Shown piece by piece: positions 34,939 through 44,014 of a DNA stretch of 51,798 nt (the first letter of the stretch is position 1; each line of letters opens with the position of its first letter). This DNA is from Vibrionales bacterium SWAT-3 (GTDB lineage: Bacteria; Pseudomonadota; Gammaproteobacteria; Enterobacterales; Vibrionaceae), in the NCBI GenBank assembly GCA_000169995.1, contig AAZW01000034.1, positions 1 through 51,798 on the forward strand. Reading direction: 5' to 3'. Under the pieces are notes generated by a model. It searched no databases, was not told the origin of the DNA, and saw nothing but the letters and a program-made list of their open reading frames with translations. The position numbers and the translations under genes were made by a program.

Positions 34939-36606
34939 TTACTTAGCAATACGTTTGTACTTGATGCGGTGTGGTTCTGCCGCTTGAGCGCCCAGAGTCT
35001 TCTTCAGCCACTCAGTGTACTCAGTATAGTTACCTTCGTAGAAGTTAACTTGACCTTCATCACGGTAGTCTAAGATATGGGTCGCAATACGGTCTAGGAA
35101 CCAACGGTCGTGCGAGATAACCATTGCACAGCCAGGGAACTCAAGTAGCGCTTCCTCAAGAGCACGTAGCGTTTCAACGTCTAGGTCGTTGGTCGGCTCA
35201 TCGAGTAGCAGTACGTTACCGCCTGCTTTTAGTAGCTTAGCTAAGTGAACACGGTTACGTTCACCACCAGAAAGCTCACCGATGATCTTCTGTTGGTCGT
35301 TGCCTTTGAAGTTGAAACGAGAGCAGTATGCACGTGCTGGGATTTCGAAGTTGTTGATCTTAATGATATCAGCGCCTTCAGAGATCTCTTGGAATACTGT
35401 CTTAGTGTCGTCCATGCTGTCACGGAACTGATCAACAGAAGCAAGCTTAACGGTTTCGCCTAGTTCAACCGTACCTGAGTCTGGTTGTTCTGCGCCGCTT
35501 AGCATCTTGAATAGTGTTGATTTACCCGCACCGTTGGCACCTACGATACCCACGATTGCACCTTTAGGCATGCTGAACGATAGGTCATCGATAAGAACGC
35601 GGTCACCGTATGACTTAGTTAGGTTCTTAACTTCAAGAACTTTGTCACCTAGGCGCTCACCTGGCGGGATGAATAGTTCGTTGGTTTCGTTACGCTTCTG
35701 GTATTGGCCAGTCGTCAGTTCTTCAAAACGAGCCATACGAGCTTTAGACTTAGCTTGACGACCTTTAGGGTTTTGACGAACCCACTCAAGCTCTTTCTCG
35801 ATGGTCTTTTGACGTGCGCTTTCGCCAGCTTTCTCTTGCTTTAGACGCTCATCTTTTTGCTCTAGCCAAGACGTGTAGTTACCTTGCCATGGGATACCTT
35901 CACCACGGTCAAGCTCTAGAATCCAACCAGCAGCGTTATCTAGGAAGTAACGGTCGTGGGTAATCGCCACAACAGTACCGTTGTAGTCAACTAGGAAGTG
36001 CTCAAGCCATGCAACTGATTCTGCATCCAGGTGGTTGGTTGGTTCATCAAGAAGCAGCATATCTGGCTTCTCAAGAAGTAGACGACAGATAGCAACACGA
36101 CGACGTTCACCACCAGAAAGGTGTTCAATCTTAGCATCCCACTCAGGAAGACGAAGTGCGTCTGCTGCGCGCTCTAGAGCTGCTTCTAGGTTGTGACCGT
36201 CTTTTGCTTGGATAAGCGCTTCTAGTTCGCCTTGCTCTTTTGCTAGTGCATCGAAATCTGCATCTGGTTCAGCATAAGCGGCGTAAACTGCGTCGATACG
36301 TTTAAGTGCGTCAGCAACATCAGAAACCGCTTCTTCTACGATTTCGCGAACCGTTTTTGATTCGTCTAGTACTGGCTCTTGAGGTAGGTAACCTACGTTC
36401 AGGCCTTGTTGTGCACGAGCTTCGCCATCGATATCAGTATCAATACCAGCCATGATACGTAGTAGGGTAGATTTACCTGAACCATTTAGACCCAAAACAC
36501 CGATTTTAGCGCCAGGAAAAAAGCTAAGAGAAATGTCTTTAAGAATTTGACGCTTAGGTGGAACAGTTTTGCTCACCCGAGACATGGTATATACGTATTC
36601 AGCCAT
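34939..36606 (-). CDS. ettA: Energy-dependent translational throttle ATPase EttA (ABC-F)
   Basis: EttA is a soluble ABC-F ATPase that binds the ribosomal E site and gates the first elongation steps according to the ATP/ADP ratio. The 555-residue length is that of E. coli EttA (YjjK). There are two ABC cassettes. The first has Walker A GLNGSGKST, signature LSGGERRR and Walker B LLLDEPTNHLD. The second has GANGAGKST, LSGGERNR and LLLDEPTNDLD. The linker (residues about 240-310) is highly charged. It is divergent from slt, as in E. coli, across 263 AT-rich bases. Confidence 0.96.
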   Translation of the reverse strand: MAEYVYTMSRVSKTVPPKRQILKDISLSFFPGAKIGVLGLNGSGKSTLLRIMAGIDTDIDGEARAQQGLNVGYLPQEPVLDESKTVREIVEEAVSDVADALKRIDAVYAAYAEPDADFDALAKEQGELEALIQAKDGHNLEAALERAADALRLPEWDAKIEHLSGGERRRVAICRLLLEKPDMLLLDEPTNHLDAESVAWLEHFLVDYNGTVVAITHDRYFLDNAAGWILELDRGEGIPWQGNYTSWLEQKDERLKQEKAGESARQKTIEKELEWVRQNPKGRQAKSKARMARFEELTTGQYQKRNETNELFIPPGERLGDKVLEVKNLTKSYGDRVLIDDLSFSMPKGAIVGIVGANGAGKSTLFKMLSGAEQPDSGTVELGETVKLASVDQFRDSMDDTKTVFQEISEGADIIKINNFEIPARAYCSRFNFKGNDQQKIIGELSGGERNRVHLAKLLKAGGNVLLLDEPTNDLDVETLRALEEALLEFPGCAMVISHDRWFLDRIATHILDYRDEGQVNFYEGNYTEYTEWLKKTLGAQAAEPHRIKYKRIAK

Positions 36607-36869
36607 TGCCGATCGATCCTAATTATTGTTCAAAATTGTTAGCTATTTTATACCAATATCCCTAAAGATGTTACTCCTAGGAAAGAAAAGCCATTCTTGA
36701 ACGAATCCTTACTTACTATTGTCACATTGGTTATTAAAACTATATTTAATATTCTTCTTAGATGAAGTGTTAAATATTAATAATATTTACACTCAATTCC
36801 TTTACATTTTATGTGATGTCGGGCGTAAATAGATTTCACGTATTCATACACGCACTAAGGAAAGAGCGA

Positions 36870-38819
36870 ATGTTTTTCCGAATTGGTAATACGAAGGTTG
36901 CTGTGGCTGCATCGGCAATTTTGTCTTCATTTTCACTAGCCCCAATGGCTATGGCTAGCAATGCCTCAGAGCTAGAAATGCAGCGTGATGTTTATGATAG
37001 AGCGCAAGAGGTTTTAGACAACCGTGATCTAAAAGCTTATTCAGCACTGCGCAGCAAAATTCAAACATATCCTCTCACGCCTTACACCGATTATCGTGCT
37101 TTTCTTATCGGTCTTGGTGAGCGCACTCCAGCTGAAGTGGATGTGTTTATTGAAGAGAACAAAGCGCTGCCATTTTCTAATCGTATGCGAGCACCATATT
37201 TAGATATGCTGGCGTCTAGAAAACAGTGGCAAACCATCCTTGAGTTTCAGACCAAAGAGCCAGTAGGTGAAAAGTACCAATGCATCTATTACCGAGCGAA
37301 CTATGAGCAAGGTAATAAAGAGTTTGCTTTCAAAGGGGCGAAGCAACTGTGGTTAAGTGGCGATGGTGTTGATGATGCTTGCGACCCGCTATTTAAGAGT
37401 TGGGATCAAGCTGGCTTAAGAACTGATGAGCTGATTTTAGAGCGTATGCTGTTAGCGTTTGAAGGGCGTAACGGTAAGCTGATGACCTATCTGATCAAGC
37501 AATTGGATCATGATGAGTCAATTGCTCAAGCTAAGCAGATGAAGGCGTTATACAACAAGCCTGAAAACGTGCTCGCATTCGCTAAGAAGCATCCAGCCAA
37601 TGAGTTTTATCAAGCTCAAACGGAGTTTGCTTTTGAGAAGCTCGCGCGAAAATCGGCTAGCAGTGCTCAAGAAGTATTCGATGAGGTCATCAAGGCTCAG
37701 AAGTTTTCTGAAGAGAAATCTCAAGAGCTCGCTGATTACCTGACTTTCCGTTTAATCAATACCGATTCTGAAGAGTTGATGGAGTGGCGAGACAAGATGT
37801 TGGCGAGTTCGTCGAAACAAGTCTTGTTGGAACGTCGTGCTCGTTTGGCTATTCAGCATGCAGATTGGGCTGGATTGAAAGAGTGGATTGCACGCTTGGA
37901 CGACAAGCACCAAGCTTCATTGCGTTGGCAATACTGGTTAGGCAGGGCTGAAATAGCAACTGGAGATACCGAAAAGGGCAACCAACGTCTGTCTGATATT
38001 TTAGGCAAGCGTAATTTCTACAGTGTTGCGGCGGCTAAGCAGTTAGGTAAGCCTATTCAGTACCCTACATCAACGCTCAAGTATAATGCTGAAACAGTGA
38101 AGCCTTTTAATACTTCGCTGATTCGTATCGATGAACTGATTACTCGCGATAAAATTGCCGCCGCTAAAAGTGAATGGCGCTGGCTACTGACCAATGCAGA
38201 TAAAGAGCAAAAAGAGATGCTTGCCGCTTACGCTGCGACACAGCGTTGGAATCACTTCACAGTGATTGCGAGTATTTCAGCGAAAATGTGGGATAACATT
38301 GCACTGCGTTTTCCGGTTGCTCATCAGTGGTGGTTTAACTTCTACGCGGAGAAGCATGATATTGACCCAATCACCTTGATGTCTCTAGCAAGACAAGAGA
38401 GTGCGATGGATTCTGAAGCTCGTTCTCCAGTTGGTGCACGTGGTGTCATGCAAATTATGCCAAAGACAGCGCAATATACGGCGAACAAGCATAAGATTAA
38501 GTACAAGGGTAGCGATGATCTTTACGATGTCGGCAAGAATATCGAAATTGGTAGCCACTACTTAGATGGTTTGCTTTCTCAATATGACAACAACCGTATC
38601 TTCGCTTTTGCTGCCTACAATGCAGGACCAAGCCGTGTGAAGCAGTGGCGTTCTCGCAGTGATGAAAAGCTTGATGCCTTTGCTTTCATTGAGATGATTC
38701 CATTCAAAGAGACACGCGGTTACGTTCAGAACATCTTAATGTTTGAGACTTATTACCGAGACATCTTGGGTGAGCAGGGTGAGTTTTTGGCTCCCCATGA
38801 GGTGAAAACTAAATACTAG
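36870..38819 (+). CDS. slt: Soluble lytic murein transglycosylase Slt70
   Basis: Slt is a periplasmic enzyme that cleaves MurNAc-GlcNAc bonds to give 1,6-anhydro-MurNAc ends, the turnover products later handled by NagZ, AnmK and MurQ. The 649-residue protein has a signal peptide (about 1-30, ending PMAMA). A long alpha-helical superhelix (about 31-480) is followed by the SLT domain. The catalytic E510 is in LARQESAMD, followed by GVMQIMPKTA and AYNAGPSRV. I chose the ATG at 36870 (AAGGA eight bases upstream) because the frame to 36813 adds 19 residues before the signal peptide. trpR follows. Confidence 0.95.
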   Translation: MFFRIGNTKVAVAASAILSSFSLAPMAMASNASELEMQRDVYDRAQEVLDNRDLKAYSALRSKIQTYPLTPYTDYRAFLIGLGERTPAEVDVFIEENKALPFSNRMRAPYLDMLASRKQWQTILEFQTKEPVGEKYQCIYYRANYEQGNKEFAFKGAKQLWLSGDGVDDACDPLFKSWDQAGLRTDELILERMLLAFEGRNGKLMTYLIKQLDHDESIAQAKQMKALYNKPENVLAFAKKHPANEFYQAQTEFAFEKLARKSASSAQEVFDEVIKAQKFSEEKSQELADYLTFRLINTDSEELMEWRDKMLASSSKQVLLERRARLAIQHADWAGLKEWIARLDDKHQASLRWQYWLGRAEIATGDTEKGNQRLSDILGKRNFYSVAAAKQLGKPIQYPTSTLKYNAETVKPFNTSLIRIDELITRDKIAAAKSEWRWLLTNADKEQKEMLAAYAATQRWNHFTVIASISAKMWDNIALRFPVAHQWWFNFYAEKHDIDPITLMSLARQESAMDSEARSPVGARGVMQIMPKTAQYTANKHKIKYKGSDDLYDVGKNIEIGSHYLDGLLSQYDNNRIFAFAAYNAGPSRVKQWRSRSDEKLDAFAFIEMIPFKETRGYVQNILMFETYYRDILGEQGEFLAPHEVKTKY

Positions 38820-38852
38820 CGGCCGATAAAGCCTGAAACTGAGTGACAATCG

Positions 38853-38892
38853 AAGGCAGTGAGTGCGAACCATTTCCGCTTACTGCCTTTTT
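38853..38892 (+). terminator. Terminator after slt
   Basis: AAGGCAGTGAG and the complementary CTTACTGCCTT (one G-T pair) form a stem followed by TTT, about 35 bases after the slt stop. Confidence 0.65.
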
Positions 38893-38989
38893 ACATTGGA
38901 TCACATCCAGTATTTCGGTATAAAGTGGTAAACGCTTTCAATCGATAAGCGACTCTTTAAAGTCTGAATTTAAAAGTAAGTGTAGAGAT

Positions 38990-39283
38990 ATGGCATCACA
39001 ACCTGAATATGATAACTGGCAACAACTCATGGATTTAGTTAAGACAGCGGTTGAGAAAGATCAGCATGAACTGTTGTTGACCATGATGATGACGCCCGAT
39101 GAGCGAGATGCTCTGGTTGCTCGAATTAATATTTTTTGTGAGCTAATGAAAGGTGAAATGTCTCAAAGACAAGTAAGCCAAATGCTGGGAGTCGGTGTTG
39201 CAACCATCACCAGAGGCTCGAATGAGCTCAAGGCAAAATCAGAACAAGAGAAAGCGATTATTGCCGATCTGCTGCTTAAGTAA
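38990..39283 (+). CDS. trpR: Trp operon repressor TrpR
   Basis: TrpR is a dimeric tryptophan-binding repressor of trp and related genes. The 97-residue protein is all helical, with the helix-turn-helix at about 66-88 (MSQRQVSQMLGVGVATITRGSNEL), typical of the family. MMMTPDERDALVAR lies in the core. It lies between slt and yjjX exactly as in E. coli. It has its own 170-base upstream region and a terminator shared with yjjX. Confidence 0.95.
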   Translation: MASQPEYDNWQQLMDLVKTAVEKDQHELLLTMMMTPDERDALVARINIFCELMKGEMSQRQVSQMLGVGVATITRGSNELKAKSEQEKAIIADLLLK

Positions 39284-39325
39284 TGATGGGCTTAAGCAAT
39301 CACTGAATAGCGAGAGTGCGAATTG

Positions 39326-39357
39326 AAAAAAACGCTAACTGAGGGTTAGCGTTTTTT
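39326..39357. terminator. Bidirectional terminator between trpR and yjjX
   Basis: AAAAAACGCTAAC-TGAG-GGTTAGCGTTTTTT is symmetrical, with runs on both strands, between convergent genes. Confidence 0.9.
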
Positions 39358-39410
39358 AGTTTCTAGAGCGTGCAATCGAGCTGCTAGAGAGCTTGAGAAG
39401 CAGTCATTGG

Positions 39411-39932
39411 TTAAGCCGAGAAATGCTCAGGGTTCACAAATGGGATCAGCGCTAAGATTAACGCTTGGTGATAGACCGAGCTACGTGAAAGCTGGTTATG
39501 TGTCAGTAAACCAATCGCTCCACCTTTTTGCTTGATATTGTCAGTACCAAATACTTCATCCATCACATCCCCGAGTTCGTTAGCGTGTTGTAGCTTTTCA
39601 AGAACGGCTGGTGGCAGCATCAGGCTTGCCGAGCGAGATTCACCACGTTGACCATTTGATTCAATCACCATCCAAGCAAACGTGACACCGCCTTCTATTC
39701 CCGCTTCTAACCCGACATAGAAATCCGCATTAGGTTGCTGTTGTGTCGCATTGTGTACACGGTTCACTGCACCTTGATAGGTCTCATCATTACTCATAGG
39801 CTGATCGGCAACACCACTTGGCACACTTACACCCGTGAACTCAAACTCGGTGTTGGGAAACGCAGAGACAAAAGCACTTTTGACAGCATTGATCTTAGCG
39901 GGATTTAGCGAGGCGATGATGACAGATTTCAT
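39411..39932 (-). CDS. yjjX: Inosine/xanthosine triphosphatase YjjX
   Basis: YjjX is a house-cleaning phosphatase that hydrolyses non-canonical purine nucleotides such as ITP and XTP and keeps them out of nucleic acids. The 173-residue protein shows the family N-terminus (IIASLNPAKINAVKSAF), GLEAGIEGG and the C-terminal KGGAIGLLTHNQLSRSSVY. It lies 3' to trpR and convergent with it. The upstream gene on the same strand is the MbaA-like protein, 40 bases away. Confidence 0.93.
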   Translation of the reverse strand: MKSVIIASLNPAKINAVKSAFVSAFPNTEFEFTGVSVPSGVADQPMSNDETYQGAVNRVHNATQQQPNADFYVGLEAGIEGGVTFAWMVIESNGQRGESRSASLMLPPAVLEKLQHANELGDVMDEVFGTDNIKQKGGAIGLLTHNQLSRSSVYHQALILALIPFVNPEHFSA

Positions 39933-39972
39933 GTATTCGATTCTTATAGTCGGTTGATTCAGTTGGTACGTG

Positions 39973-42310
39973 TTAATCGTTCTGTTGGTGCTTAAATCGC
40001 TGTTGGTGTTCCTGATACCAGTCGCTTAGCTCATTGAGAGGCATAGGCTTACCAAAGTAGAAGCCTTGCAGCATGTCGCAATGCGCGTCTTGTAGCCATT
40101 GGTGCATCTCTTTGGTTTCGATACCTTCAGCAGTCACGGTTTTGCCTTGCGCGTGACACAGTCCGATCACAGGCTTAACTATGTTCTGATTGTTTGTTTC
40201 GATCAAGGCTTCCAAGAAACCTTTATCCAATTTGATTTTTTGCGTCGGATACTCAACCAATTGAGTGATGGATGTGTAGCCCGAACCAAAATCATCGATA
40301 GCTAATCGGTAGCCCATTCGAGCGAGTTCGTTGAGTAGCGGAAAACCGTGTGAATTTGAATAGAAGGTCTCGGTGATCTCAAAATCAATTAAGCTTGGTG
40401 GAATGCCATTAATCTTTGCGTGTTGTTCAATGAAATCTGCGAGATGCGTAGTCTCTATCCCGGCAGAAGATAGGTTGATAGACAGCTGAATTGAGTGATC
40501 AAATTGAGCCTGAAGCTGATGGAAAGAAGCAAAGGCATTCTCGATAACCCAGCGATCGACAAGCTCGAACAGCCCTGTTTGCTCAGCAATTGGAATAAAC
40601 TCATTAGGAGTTACCGTACCAAGCTGTTCTGACTCCCAACGTAGCAGAACTTCAACTCCAATTACGTGGTGCCCTGCAGCATCCATATATGGCATGTAAA
40701 CGAGTTTAAACTCTTCATCAAAGTTCTGATCTCTTAGAGCTCGCTCAATATTGGCTTGACGTTGAATGGTTTTATCCAAGTCTAACGAGTAATCCGCGAA
40801 CTGGTTCTTACCAGCATGTTTCGCTTGGTACATAGCGGTGTCAGCGTTTGAGAGTAGCTTTTCGATGGTATGCCCATCATTTGGATAGGTCGCAATACCA
40901 ATACTCACTGTAATTGGAAAGCTTCCTGAGTCGGTGATGAACCCTTTTTGTAGTGGATCGAGTAACTTTTCAGAGAATTGATGCGCAATATTATCGGCAT
41001 TCGCTGGGGCATTGATATAGATAACAAACTCATCGCCCGACAAGCGCGCAGGCATGCAGTGAGCGTTGTCGCTCTGTTGAAAAAAGTCACATAAAGCGGT
41101 GATGCGCTCTGCAAAAGAAACCAGTATTGAATCCCCAATCTGGTGTCCGTATTTGTCGTTCACAAACTTAAAGTTGTCTAAATCGAGATAGAGTACCCAG
41201 GTATTGTTTTTCGAGTCAGGGGCTAGCAGAGATTGTTGCACAAACGACTGAAATTGAAGTCGATTGGGGATTTGCGTTAGCTGGTCATTCTCTGCCAACA
41301 CTTTGGTCTGTTGGTAGGTATTATCGAGCTCTTGGTACATGTCATAAAAACGTTGTGACAAGCGGCCTAATTCATCATTAGTGCCTAAGCGCTCAATGTT
41401 CTTTCTTTGCTTTTTTTCGACCTGTTGCAGCTGCTTATCCAAGCGCGTGATTGGATTAATCACACATCGGGATAAAAGCATGAGCAATAAGCCCACACTG
41501 ACAAAGGCAGATAGAGCAAACGACAAGCTGAGCTCATTCCAGATTGATTTTAGCTTGTTGTCCAACAAAAATTGAGCCGGGTCGAGGGTAGCGTAAAGTT
41601 CAGGTCCCAGCTTCACAGACTGAGTTAAACCATGCCCAAGAGTTATCGGTTCATCGGTAAAAAAAAAGACTGGTTTGGTAGTCAAACTCTATCTGTTTAC
41701 GCAGTGAATTAAACTTATCGAGAGAGACCGAAACGACTAGAAAAAATACATCATTGATCTGTTCGCTTATCGGGGCCGAAACGCTCTTTTTATCAAGTAC
41801 TTCATAGTGAACAAGCATCCCTTCGCCCTGCGAGTTTTGGATGTAGTCAGTATGTGAGGTTACGTGTTTTTCTTGATACTGACGATCAACAAACTCTAAG
41901 ACCTTCGGGTCCATCTCTGCAAAGGGGTCACGGCTATTTTCGGCGTAGTAGCTGACGGTACCATCGCCGTCGAGAAGAGCAAGGCCAGTAAAGCTATCGT
42001 CGCCATCTTGTAATAACTTTATCGTCTCGTGTAGATCATCAATGAGTGCGAGCTCTTGGCTAGGGTTCTCTTCGGCCAAGAAGAAGCGTTTAATCATGTC
42101 ACTTTTAGTAAGCGCATAAGAATAGCTGTTCAAAAAAGATCGCGATTGACGAAAGTGTCCGGCGAGCTTTTCCATACTCAATTGCAGAGCATTATCTTCG
42201 CGTTTGATGAAACTGTTTTTTTGAGTCGAGTAAATGATATAGCTGGAAGCCGCAGTACTGATCAGTATTACGGGGGCAATCAGAAGTAATATTTTCGTAC
42301 TTAGCTTCAT
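39973..42310 (-). pseudogene. mbaA: MbaA-like membrane GGDEF/EAL protein, frame shifted at an A9 tract
   Basis: This is a c-di-GMP-turnover protein of the inner membrane. It has a TM helix (about 5-27), a periplasmic sensor domain (about 30-240), a second TM helix and HAMP-like linker, then GGDEF (core SGDEF) and EAL (core EVLLRW). DDFGSGYTS and AEGIET are present, so phosphodiesterase activity is plausible. The frame from 42310 stops after SLFFYR. The other frame resumes at FFTDEP. Eight rather than nine A at 41659-41667 would rejoin them into about 778 residues. Position between yjjX and pheA, size and motif variants match V. cholerae MbaA, from memory. Confidence 0.8.
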
Positions 42311-42312
42311 GG

Positions 42313-42471
42313 CTATTCACAACATGGTTTATAAATTTGAGCGCGTAAGTTTATGTCACTTGCGGTGAGCTCGCTATTAATTACACGTTGTACGGTGCTT
42401 TCCTGTGAAGGCGGTAAGGTTTTGTCTTTATTGATAAAAATGCCACTAATGAGTTTTCTATTAGCAAGGCA
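42313..42471 (-). pseudogene. Possible 3' remnant of an nspS-type gene upstream of mbaA
   Basis: In V. cholerae, mbaA is preceded by nspS, a periplasmic polyamine-binding protein gene of the same operon. Here only 284 bases separate mbaA from pheA. On the minus strand a 52-codon stretch with no start codon (containing LISGIFINKDKTLPPSQ and ending IYKPCCE) reads as ordinary protein and stops at TAG 42313-42315, two bases before the mbaA ATG. mbaA has no good ribosome-binding site of its own, as expected for a gene coupled to an upstream partner. Above about 42471 the frame looks random. I infer a large deletion. The identity as nspS rests on position only. Confidence 0.4.
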
Positions 42472-42532
42472 TAAAGCAGTAGTAGATAGGGAGGCCGAGG
42501 GGGTCTAAGAGTATTGTAAATATGGGGGACTT

Positions 42533-42563
42533 AAGTATTTGGCCTACTGCAGGCCAAATACTT
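42533..42563. terminator. Perfect 13-bp hairpin downstream of pheA
   Basis: AAGTATTTGGCCT-ACTGC-AGGCCAAATACTT is a perfect stem 32 bases beyond the pheA stop on the minus strand. There is no long T tract, so it may act as a weak terminator or an mRNA 3'-end stabiliser. It also marks the upstream edge of the presumed deletion. Confidence 0.5.
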
Positions 42564-42594
42564 CTATTAGTAAAAAGCGGTTATTTATTCTAAC

Positions 42595-43770
42595 TTATGA
42601 CAACTTAACTTGAGTCGCTTTGATGTTTTCACTTGGGTAGCAACCAAGGACTTTTAAGTGGCGAGTAATGGCCGTCAACTCTGTGATCGCTTGCTGCATA
42701 TTATCCGAATCTAGGTGTGCTTCTAAGTCCACATAGAACATCTCTTCCCAAGGGTTACCCATAATCGGACGAGACTCCAGCTTAGTCATGTTGATACCTA
42801 AGCGCTGCAGAATCAGTAGCGTCTCTACCAATGAACCTGCTTCTTGTGAAGTTGACATAATCAGTGTTGTCTTCGCAGGGATCTGAGTCGAGACTTCAAC
42901 AGGTTTACGAGCTACTACGATGAAACGTGTGTGGTTCTCTGTCTGGTTCGCAATGTTGCCTTGGATAGGCTGAAGTCCGTAAAGCTTGCCGCTCGATGCA
43001 TTACCAATTGCAGCAACATCATCTCCATCCAGTTCTTTGACCTTTTTCATTGCGTCGGCTGTGCTAGCACATGATTCAAGAGTTACATCTTTCAGGCGGC
43101 TCAAGAACTCACTGCACTGCTGGTGTGGTTGTGGATGCGAGTAAAGTGTTTTGATGTCTTCTAAACGGATATCACTTTTCGCGACTAGGCAGTGTTCAAT
43201 CGGTTGAGATAGCTCACCAACGATATAAAGCGTGGTGTGCTGAAGTAGGTCGTACACTTCGTTAATCGAACCTGAACTGGTGTTTTCAATTGGCAATACA
43301 CCGTAATCCGCATGTCCCGATTCTACCGTCGACGCTACTTCTTTGAAGTGATTACAGTTTAACTCAATCAATTCCATATTCTTACGGCTGAAATACTCAC
43401 GGCTCGCAAGATGGGAGTAGGACCCTTTAGAGCCTAAGAATGCAACGCGAGCCAATGGTTTACGGCTTTGCGGGTTCGCAAGGTTTTGTAGGTATGACTG
43501 TTGCAGTAGGACTGAATCTTCAATGATGGTGTGGAACAGCTTGGTAATGTACTGAGCATCTAGTTCGTATTTGTCTTTACCGTTGTTAATCAGTTTAACC
43601 AACAGTTGTTGTTCTCTTACTGCGTCACGAACTGGCTTTGATGTTTCTACCTTGCTTTTAGCAACTTCGATGCTTAGCTTGCGACGTTCTGAAAGTAGCT
43701 TCAGTAGTTCGTCATCTAAATCATTGAGACGAAGGCGGATATCATCCAGTGAAATTGAGCTGTCAGTCAT
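42595..43770 (-). CDS. pheA: Bifunctional chorismate mutase / prephenate dehydratase (P-protein)
   Basis: PheA converts chorismate through prephenate to phenylpyruvate for phenylalanine synthesis. The 391-residue protein has an N-terminal AroQ chorismate mutase (about 1-95, IRLRLNDLDDELLKLLSERRKL). The dehydratase domain (about 105-290) has GSKGSYSHLA and the catalytic ENHTRF near residue 280. A C-terminal ACT regulatory domain includes TKLESRP, the phenylalanine-binding motif. It is preceded by a leader peptide and attenuator at 43785-43906, so expression depends on charged tRNA-Phe. It sits next to raiA, as in E. coli. Confidence 0.96.
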   Translation of the reverse strand: MTDSSISLDDIRLRLNDLDDELLKLLSERRKLSIEVAKSKVETSKPVRDAVREQQLLVKLINNGKDKYELDAQYITKLFHTIIEDSVLLQQSYLQNLANPQSRKPLARVAFLGSKGSYSHLASREYFSRKNMELIELNCNHFKEVASTVESGHADYGVLPIENTSSGSINEVYDLLQHTTLYIVGELSQPIEHCLVAKSDIRLEDIKTLYSHPQPHQQCSEFLSRLKDVTLESCASTADAMKKVKELDGDDVAAIGNASSGKLYGLQPIQGNIANQTENHTRFIVVARKPVEVSTQIPAKTTLIMSTSQEAGSLVETLLILQRLGINMTKLESRPIMGNPWEEMFYVDLEAHLDSDNMQQAITELTAITRHLKVLGCYPSENIKATQVKLS

Positions 43771-43784
43771 AAATGTGTCCTTAT

Positions 43785-43855
43785 AAAAAAGCCTCCCTAG
43801 TGTGGGAGGCTTCTTGTTCGTTTTTGACTTGTTTTTCTAAAACGACTTAGCCTCC
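43785..43855 (-). promoter_or_regulatory. pheA transcription attenuator
   Basis: On the minus strand GCCTCCCACACTAGGGAGGC followed by six T (43785-43810) is the terminator hairpin just before pheA. An upstream GGAGGC (43850-43855), directly after the leader-peptide stop, is complementary to its first arm (GCCTCC) and can form the antiterminator. A ribosome stalled on the Phe codons would favour that alternative. Confidence 0.85.
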
Positions 43856-43858
43856 GAT

Positions 43859-43906
43859 TTACGGAAGAAAAAAGAAGTCAAAAATAAACAAAGATTGAGT
43901 TTGCAT
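43859..43906 (-). CDS. pheL: pheA leader peptide (PheL)
   Basis: This is a 15-residue peptide, MQTQSLFIFDFFFLP, with five phenylalanines, three consecutive. It begins about 24 bases after a predicted transcription start and ends just before the antiterminator arm. It is the sensor of the pheA attenuator: low charged tRNA-Phe stalls the ribosome on the TTC/TTT run. There is no clear Shine-Dalgarno sequence, as with some short leaders. Confidence 0.82.
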   Translation of the reverse strand: MQTQSLFIFDFFFLP

Positions 43907-43936
43907 AAAAAGTGATTGTTTTATGAATGTTTAAAC

Positions 43937-43965
43937 ACAATAAGCAAGCGAGCTACGAGCGTCAA
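43937..43965 (-). promoter_or_regulatory. pheLA promoter
   Basis: On the minus strand TTGACG (43960-43965), a 17-base spacer and TATTGT (43937-43942). Transcription would start near 43930, just before pheL. Confidence 0.65.
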
Positions 43966-43967
43966 GC

Positions 43968-43998
43968 AAAAAAATAGCGCCCTGAGGCGCTATTTTTT
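43968..43998 (-). terminator. Terminator of raiA
   Basis: AAAAAATAGCGCC-CTGA-GGCGCTATTTTTT lies 17 bases beyond the raiA stop and abuts the pheLA promoter. Confidence 0.9.
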
Positions 43999-44014
43999 AA
44001 TCTGTTATCTTTCC

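Noticed and set aside
42533..42563. Phage or integron attachment site at the perfect palindrome
   Set aside because: No integrase, no tRNA and no duplicated copy. Position 3' of pheA fits a terminator or stabilising hairpin.
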